Shown: positions 60,401-64,000 of the stretch, piece by piece | How the letters are laid out: the number at the start of each line of letters is the position of its first letter | How positions within the stretch are numbered: the stretch's first letter is position 1 | Assembly (NCBI GenBank): GCA_030141605.1 | Contig: JAQGDQ010000707.1 | Coordinates: forward strand, 1 to 64,000 | Reading direction: 5' to 3' | DNA from: Tubiluchus corallicola | Taxonomy: Eukaryota; Priapulida; Priapulimorpha; Priapulimorphida; Tubiluchidae | DNA: 64,000 nt | Notes under the pieces: model-generated | The model's input: the letters and a program-made list of their open reading frames with translations, nothing else | What the model was told of the DNA's origin: nothing | The model's database searches: none | Translations under genes and position numbers: made by a program

Positions 60401-63071
60401 TAGTTTAAACTTTATTTATTTAGAGTGGATTTACAAAACAGGTTGCATCTGATTCATGTATCTCCACTAATGAGTAATTATCAACTAGCTTGATTAGCCG
60501 TCAGCATGAGAATTTTAATGCCTCAAGTTCTAAAGTCGTATTTATATTTTTAGTCCAGATTTAGCTCTGCAGGAATCAGAATATTTGTAGAGGATCTCGA
60601 AGATTTCAGCATATGAAGAGCACCCGTATTGCTGTTTGTCAGGAGGCAATTCTTAACACATTTAACAATAAGAACTCCATGCAGTGTCGAGCAGATGTTT
60701 AACATTTAGAACACCTGATCATAAATAACTGTGGAAGTTTTTGCTGCAATATCATAAATAAACCACTTTGGTTGATTCAGCAAAAACTTCCATAGTTATT
60801 TAATTTGTCCGATGAAAACTGACTAGAAAAAGTCATTATTGAAATATTGATTTTTAATATTTGTTCAATTTCAGCACAGTTGATTCGGAGGTAAATTTGA
60901 CCAGACTCTGTAACATAGACTGCATGTGCACGGAGTCTACGTACAATCCTATATGTGGTAACGATGGAATTAGTTATTATTCTCCCTGCTACGCGGGATG
61001 TAAAACAAAGTCAGTCGATGAAGATGGCGCAGAGGTAAGAAATCTTTTGTTTAATGTTGTCAACCAATTGTGGATAATTTTTGTAGATAATTGTTTTCCT
61101 GCATTGTTTTGTGAGAGATTGTGAAAAATGTGATTTTTGTGATTATGCGAAAAAGCTTATTACAATATTCTGAAGACGGGCGTCTTATACATAGTTTGAT
61201 TGTGACCAAAATTTCACCTTTGATCTGAAGGCCGATGTTTTCAAGACTTTGACCTAAAAACCACATTTTATACGACTATGAATTTGGTTTCCGAAAGTCA
61301 CATTCAACAGCATTAGCACTAATTTAAATAACAAATGATAAACTTTCAATTCGGTTTTCCAAAGTCACATTCAACAGCATTAGCATGAATTGTAATAACT
61401 AATATAATTGCAGAGACGCTTGACAATAATCAGTATGTCTGTGACCTGTTCATAGATTTATCAAAGGCATTTGATACGGTAGATCATTGTATTCTTCTAG
61501 ACAAATTGCATTATTATGGTATAAGACATTCAGCTCAATCATGGTTCAAAAGTTATCTTTGTGATCGTCTCCAGTATGTCGAATTAAATGGATGTAAATC
61601 CAATACACTTCCAATTAAGCATGGTGTTCCCCAAGGTTCTACTCTAGGACCACTTTTATTTCTTCTATATATAAATGATATGCCACTAAGTTGCTCAAAT
61701 TTAATCTTCAGACTTTTTGCAGAAGACACAAATATTTTTTAAGTGATTCAAATATAGATAACTTGGAGAGTGTTATGAATACCCAGTTAAATAAAGTAAC
61801 AGAATGGTTGAATGTCAATAAGCTCTCATTGAATATTAATAAATCTAACTTCATGCTCCTAAAAAAGAAAAGGAGAACACCATTTGGGAATATTTCTTGA
61901 TGAGCACCTAGACTGGAAGTACCATAATAAAGCATAAATTGAGTAAAACCTTGGGAATCATCTATAAATTACGCAAGTTTGTTAATAGAGAAACATTGAT
62001 GAAAATCTATTACAGTTTAGTCTACCCATATCTAATATATGGCGTCATGTCTTGGGGTGGTGTATATACATGGCTCTGAAGACCAATGTTCTCAATACTT
62101 TTATCTGAAGACCAATGTTCTCAATACTTTTATCTGAAGACCAGTGTTTTGAATACTTTTATCTGAAGACCAATGTTCTCAATACTTTTATCTGAAGACC
62201 AGTGTTTTGAATAATTTTATCTGAAGACCAATGTTTTCAATACTTTTATCTGAAGGCCAATGTTTTCGATACTTTGTTTTGATTTAAATTAGAAAGACAG
62301 TGCAGTTCTTCCTGCTGTTTATCTCATGTAACTTTACCACAAAAAAATTGGTATTAAACATGCTTTAAGTATGCGCAAGAATTTTTGGGTTTTTGTTGAA
62401 GTTTCGTCAGTAAGCCTTTTCACAGTTTGTCCTGCGCACACGCAGTTGCTGTAGGTCAGAGCTTACGTGTACAGCAATGTCTCTTAACTACAGCCATTAT
62501 GTGACATATGTATAAAGCAAAGGCATCTGCTGCATCAGTTCAGTAACTTCAATTGTCTTGTTTTGGATTAGTCTGGGCGTAGAGTGATTTACTAGCAGGA
62601 TCTTGCTCGGGAACAAGAAAAAATGAACTAGATAAGATTCTAGCTAGCTGTTAAAACTGTTACTATTACAATAGCATGGACTGCAAGGCGTTGTCAAGTG
62701 TATACAAATACATTGTGTGGTGTACTTAACCTTTGACCTTTTCACAATCATCATATTCCTCAGTTATAAGTTACCATGAATAAATATGTAACAGACAGCC
62801 AGAGTGTGTCATTCTCACTGGGCACTGTTGTCAATCTGCCCTTTTCCTCATATCATGTTTGCAAACTGATACTCTTTTATCTTTAGATCTACGGAGATTG
62901 TGCTTGCATCATCGCCAATGCTACAGACATCAATGGCTTCCCAGCCGAAGCCATAGATAACATGTGTGAATCAGACTGTAGATGGCAGATTGGCGTCTTT
63001 CTCACTCTGTTCTTCGTTGTCATGGTACAAACATTTGTGTGCAGTATGCCTGCCCTCTCTGCTACTATAAG
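47838..63071 (+). CDS. SLCO4-like: Organic anion transporting polypeptide, SLCO4-like gene B, eight exons in window, 3' incomplete
   Basis: Tandem paralogue of gene A, same strand. Exons 47838-48477, 50287-50389, 50761-50882, 54499-54669, 55203-55292, 56249-56438, 60875-61034 and 62887-63071 join in frame to 1661 nt (553 codons plus 2 nt). Exons 2-8 have exactly the lengths and phases of gene A, and exon 1 is two codons shorter. It has LQGMIVNGL, SGLIASCYDIA, the WIGAWWIGFFLG signature, FAGATEG, VPAGGGGNFLGGW (the form seen in SLCO4) and the Kazal-like cysteines (CNIDCMC, CGNDG, CYAGC, CACI, CESDCRW). The counterparts of exons 9 and 10 are not found before 64000 and should lie beyond the window, as gene A has a 2 kb gap here. 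Predicted membrane transporter for organic anions; substrate unknown. No lesion seen in the visible part. Confidence 0.92.
48503..48870 (+). mobile_element. MITE-1 copy i (full length, best example)
   Basis: Starts TAAGCCTTTTCACAGTTTCG and ends CAACTGTGAAAAGGCTTA: terminal inverted repeats with flanking A/T. It begins only 25 bp after the exon 1 donor. Confidence 0.92.
48951..49465. repeat. 32-bp minisatellite, about 16 copies
   Basis: Unit TAACCCGACCAGTCATACAG CAGATGACAGAG with variants, in SLCO gene B intron 1. Confidence 0.95.
49930..50265. repeat. About 36-bp minisatellite just before exon 2 of gene B, about 9 copies
   Basis: TTATGTTTTATGTTCTGATT, TCATGTTTTTATGTAG with length variation. 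It ends about 20 bp before the exon 2 acceptor, so the T-rich array supplies much of the upstream intron. Confidence 0.88.
50287..50389 (+). CDS. SLCO4-like: SLCO gene B exon 2
   Basis: Acceptor TTCTTTCAG, donor GTAAGC, 103 nt. Encodes IYYTMTIVGPAIGYMGGGW. Confidence 0.9.
50761..50882 (+). CDS. SLCO4-like: SLCO gene B exon 3, OATP signature
   Basis: Acceptor TGTTCCAG, donor GTAAGT, 122 nt. Encodes TPTSSAWIGAWWIGFFLG. Confidence 0.92.
52078..53410. repeat. 121-bp minisatellite in gene B intron 3, about 11 copies
   Basis: Unit with TTTATTTCTCTGTATACAGT, TTCATCATTGTACAGAACCT, TGAACTAGTATGCATAACAT and CTGCTGGCTTCTTTTCACTT. Confidence 0.96.
54020..54375. repeat. 24-bp array of small palindromes, about 15 copies
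   Basis: Unit AATAATGTAGACAATGATGT CTAA. TAGACA and TGTCTA are inverted repeats around a 4-nt centre in most units (some have CAATTATGTC or CAACGATGTC). Confidence 0.95.
54499..54669 (+). CDS. SLCO4-like: SLCO gene B exon 4
   Basis: Acceptor TTTTCTCAAG, donor GTAAAT at 54670, 171 nt. 169 of 171 bases match gene A exon 4. Confidence 0.92.
54630..54965. repeat. About 60-bp array copied from the exon 4 end and its donor (gene B)
   Basis: CAACATTCATGTTTTTGAAT plus GCTGGTGCTACTGAAGGTAA repeats four more times after the real donor, with growing divergence. Confidence 0.93.
55203..55292 (+). CDS. SLCO4-like: SLCO gene B exon 5
   Basis: Acceptor ATTATCAG, donor GTAATT, 90 nt. Encodes MLVGGFAIFMPKFIEVQFAM. 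Confidence 0.9.
55475..55860 (-). mobile_element. MITE-1 copy j (full length)
   Basis: TAAGCCTTTTCACAGTTCCA at one end and GAAACTATGAAAAGTCTTT at the other, in gene B intron 5. Confidence 0.9.
56249..56438 (+). CDS. SLCO4-like: SLCO gene B exon 6
   Basis: Acceptor GTACTTTAG, donor GTAAAA at 56439, 190 nt. Encodes VVPAGGGGNFLGGWLIKKF and CEQGPVAGFTDMN. Confidence 0.92.
56640..57335 (+). mobile_element. GC-rich dispersed element, copy 2
   Basis: Starts ATTCGAGGCTACAGCCCGGA. Contains AAAAATGGCCATTTTTCGGC, GATAGATAGCCCGTTCAGCG, CAACGGGCGTTTTCCCGGAC, AAAAAACGTTCTAGCGTCGC and GTGACGTCATCCATTGTA, ending near GGATGTTCGCGTATTATTGA. The minus-strand frame starting MGPGKRPLR lies at 56709-56963. Confidence 0.8.
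57536..57950. repeat. GT-only TGGTG array, first copy
   Basis: Plus strand almost only G and T: TGGTGTGGTG, GATGTGGTGGAGT and TATGGTGTGGGTGG units. His/Thr/Pro-rich minus-strand frames are trivial products. Confidence 0.93.
58003..58712 (+). mobile_element. GC-rich dispersed element, copy 3
   Basis: Same blocks as copy 2, about 90% similar by eye. The minus-strand MGPGKRPLR frame is at 58081-58323. Confidence 0.8.
58920..59700. repeat. GT-only TGGTG array, second copy (about 780 bp)
   Basis: Same units as 57536-57950, with higher-order repetition of a GTGCAGTG-GTGTGATGTGG block. Confidence 0.93.
60723..60801. repeat. 24-bp inverted repeat 74 bp before exon 7 of gene B
   Basis: AAATAACTGTGGAAGTTTTT GCTG pairs with CAGCAAAAACTTCCATAGTT ATTT, one mismatch, 31-nt loop. 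Confidence 0.9.
60875..61034 (+). CDS. SLCO4-like: SLCO gene B exon 7, Kazal-like loop
   Basis: Acceptor AATTTCAG, donor GTAAGA at 61035, 160 nt. Encodes CNIDCMCTES, CGNDGISYYSPCYAGC. Confidence 0.93.
61275..62075 (+). pseudogene. Decayed non-LTR retrotransposon (LINE) reverse-transcriptase fragment
   Basis: Reads FGFRKSHSTALAL, DLSKAFDTVDHCILLDKL, SYLCDRLQYVELNG and HGVPQGSTLGPLLFLLYIND in order, the middle blocks of a jockey/CR1-like LINE reverse transcriptase. The catalytic FADD box reads FAED, a frameshift lies near 61740, and later blocks (LNVNKLSLNINKSNF, FVNRETLMKIYYSLVYPYLIYG) are in other frames. The 5' piece TCACATTCAACAGCATTAGC is duplicated about 70 bp apart. No endonuclease domain. 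It lies in gene B intron 7 and is dead. Confidence 0.88.
62060..62285. repeat. 29-bp minisatellite, about 7 copies
   Basis: Unit TCTGAAGACCAATGTTCTCA ATACTTTTA. A related single unit (ATCTGAAGGCCGATGTTTTC) lies at 61218-61243 on the other side of the LINE fragment. Confidence 0.92.
62411..62755 (+). mobile_element. MITE-1 copy k (right tip missing)
   Basis: TAAGCCTTTTCACAGTTTGT at the left, CTAGCAGGATCTTGCTCGGG in the middle, TTAACCTTTGACCTTTTCAC near the right, in gene B intron 7 just before exon 8. Confidence 0.88.
62887..63071 (+). CDS. SLCO4-like: SLCO gene B exon 8
   Basis: Acceptor TATCTTTAG, donor GTACGA at 63072, 185 nt. Encodes CACIIANATDI, CESDCRW and a helix GVFLTLFFVVMVQTF. No duplicated exon end is seen here, unlike gene A. 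Confidence 0.92.
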
Positions 63072-63589
63072 GTACGATGTTAATAGGTTTAACTCTTTCA
63101 CAACTGCACCATTCAAAGTAGGTCATTATAAGACTTGTCATCATTAGATGTGCTTAACTGACATTAACTGAGTTTTTAAGCTATTATTTAATTATCAAAG
63201 ACTTATATGATTGTAGGTATTAAAATGTATACTTTTTACTTCATTTGAATAAGGTATAAAAAAATCCTGCAGTTTTCCTTTCAACGAAGATTAGTTGGGA
63301 TGCATTTTTGAAGTTAGTGTTTAGTTTTGGCCTTAGTCGTGTATGTGCTAATAAGTTTTACAAATTTGAATTAGTTTCTCAAATTAATAAATATCTTCAG
63401 TCTACCGTATTTAGCAGTAGAATTCATCTTGGTGGAATTACTATGATAACAAGTTATGACTTCCCATTTAAATTAGCAAAATGTTTCTTAGAATTGGAGA
63501 CACAATATAGTGTTGATTTGATATCATCCTGTGTTTAACATGTTGTAAACATTCGGGTTAAAAAAATTGCTTGTGTAGTATACTAAAAT
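63072..63589. other. SLCO gene B intron 8, first part
   Basis: AT-rich. I searched it for the SFALG-coding exon 9 and did not find it. Confidence 0.5.
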
Positions 63590-64000
63590 CATCGTCATCG
63601 CCGTCTTCGTCATGATGATGATGGCGATGATGATGATGGCAATGATGAAGATGACGATGATAAACAGAAGGATGGTGATGGTAGTGTTGATGATGACGAT
63701 GATGATGATGGCGATGATGATGATGATGATGATGATGATGTGGTGATGATGGCAATGATGATGATGATGATGATGATGATAACGACGATGATGATGATGA
63801 TAGGAACAATGATTAAGAGAAGGATGGTGATGGTAGTGTTGATGATGACGATGATGATGATGGCGATGATGATGGTGATGATGATGGGAACGATGATAAA
63901 CAGAAGGATGGTGATGGTAGTGTTGATGATGACGATGATGATGATGGCGATGATGATGATGTGTGATGTGGTGATGATGGGAATGATGATGATGATGGTG
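63590..64000. repeat. (GAT)n repeat with a longer superimposed unit, running off the right edge
   Basis: GATGATGATGGCGATGATG background. A longer block GGATGGTGATGGTAGTGTTG followed by ATGATGACGATG recurs at about 63670, 63825 and 63910. Confidence 0.95.

Overview
This is a 64-kb piece of an invertebrate animal nuclear genome. The evidence is spliced genes with GT-AG introns, replication-dependent histone genes ending in the metazoan histone stem-loop, and AT-rich non-coding DNA packed with tandem repeats, MITE-like elements and decayed transposons. I cannot fix the phylum from the sequence. The histone proteins are ordinary bilaterian-invertebrate types.

The gene content is simple. (1) 5377-13270, plus strand: a complete three-exon riboflavin transporter of the SLC52A family, 505 residues by my splice model. 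(2) 16.0-22.9 kb: a core-histone quartet without H1, built as two divergent pairs, H4(-)/H3(+) and H2B(-)/H2A(+). Each pair shares a short TATA/CCAAT promoter, and each gene ends in the same 16-nt stem-loop followed by a conserved purine-rich downstream element. (3) 25975-40609, plus strand: a complete ten-exon organic anion transporter (OATP/SLCO, closest in motifs to SLCO4), 717 residues, including a 65-nt exon 9 at 37412-37476. (4) 47838 to beyond the right edge, plus strand: a tandem SLCO4-like paralogue. Its first eight exons are in the window, and exons 2-8 have exactly the same lengths and phases as the first copy.

Nearly everything else is repetitive. I count about 28 tandem arrays, with units of 2 to 133 bp, lying mostly in introns and intergenic spacers. 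I also find five dispersed element families: MITE-1 (11 copies, end motif AAGCCTTTTCACAG), MITE-2, MITE-3, MITE-4, and MITE-5 (end motif CACTCACAT-TCGGTTTGC). There is a GC-richer dispersed element with a frame conserved in three copies, a broken Tc1/mariner-type transposase split by a 463-bp insertion, and a decayed LINE reverse-transcriptase fragment.

I found no clear novel multi-gene system. The most interesting signals are architectural. Tandem duplications have copied exon ends together with their splice donors in both SLCO genes; one of these offers an in-frame 28-codon extension. Seven DR1-like nuclear-receptor half-site pairs were multiplied from a MITE just upstream of SLCO exon 9. 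Two tracts are almost identical between the SLCO paralogues, suggesting gene conversion. A 65-bp array in the riboflavin-transporter intron carries a paired acceptor and donor in each unit.
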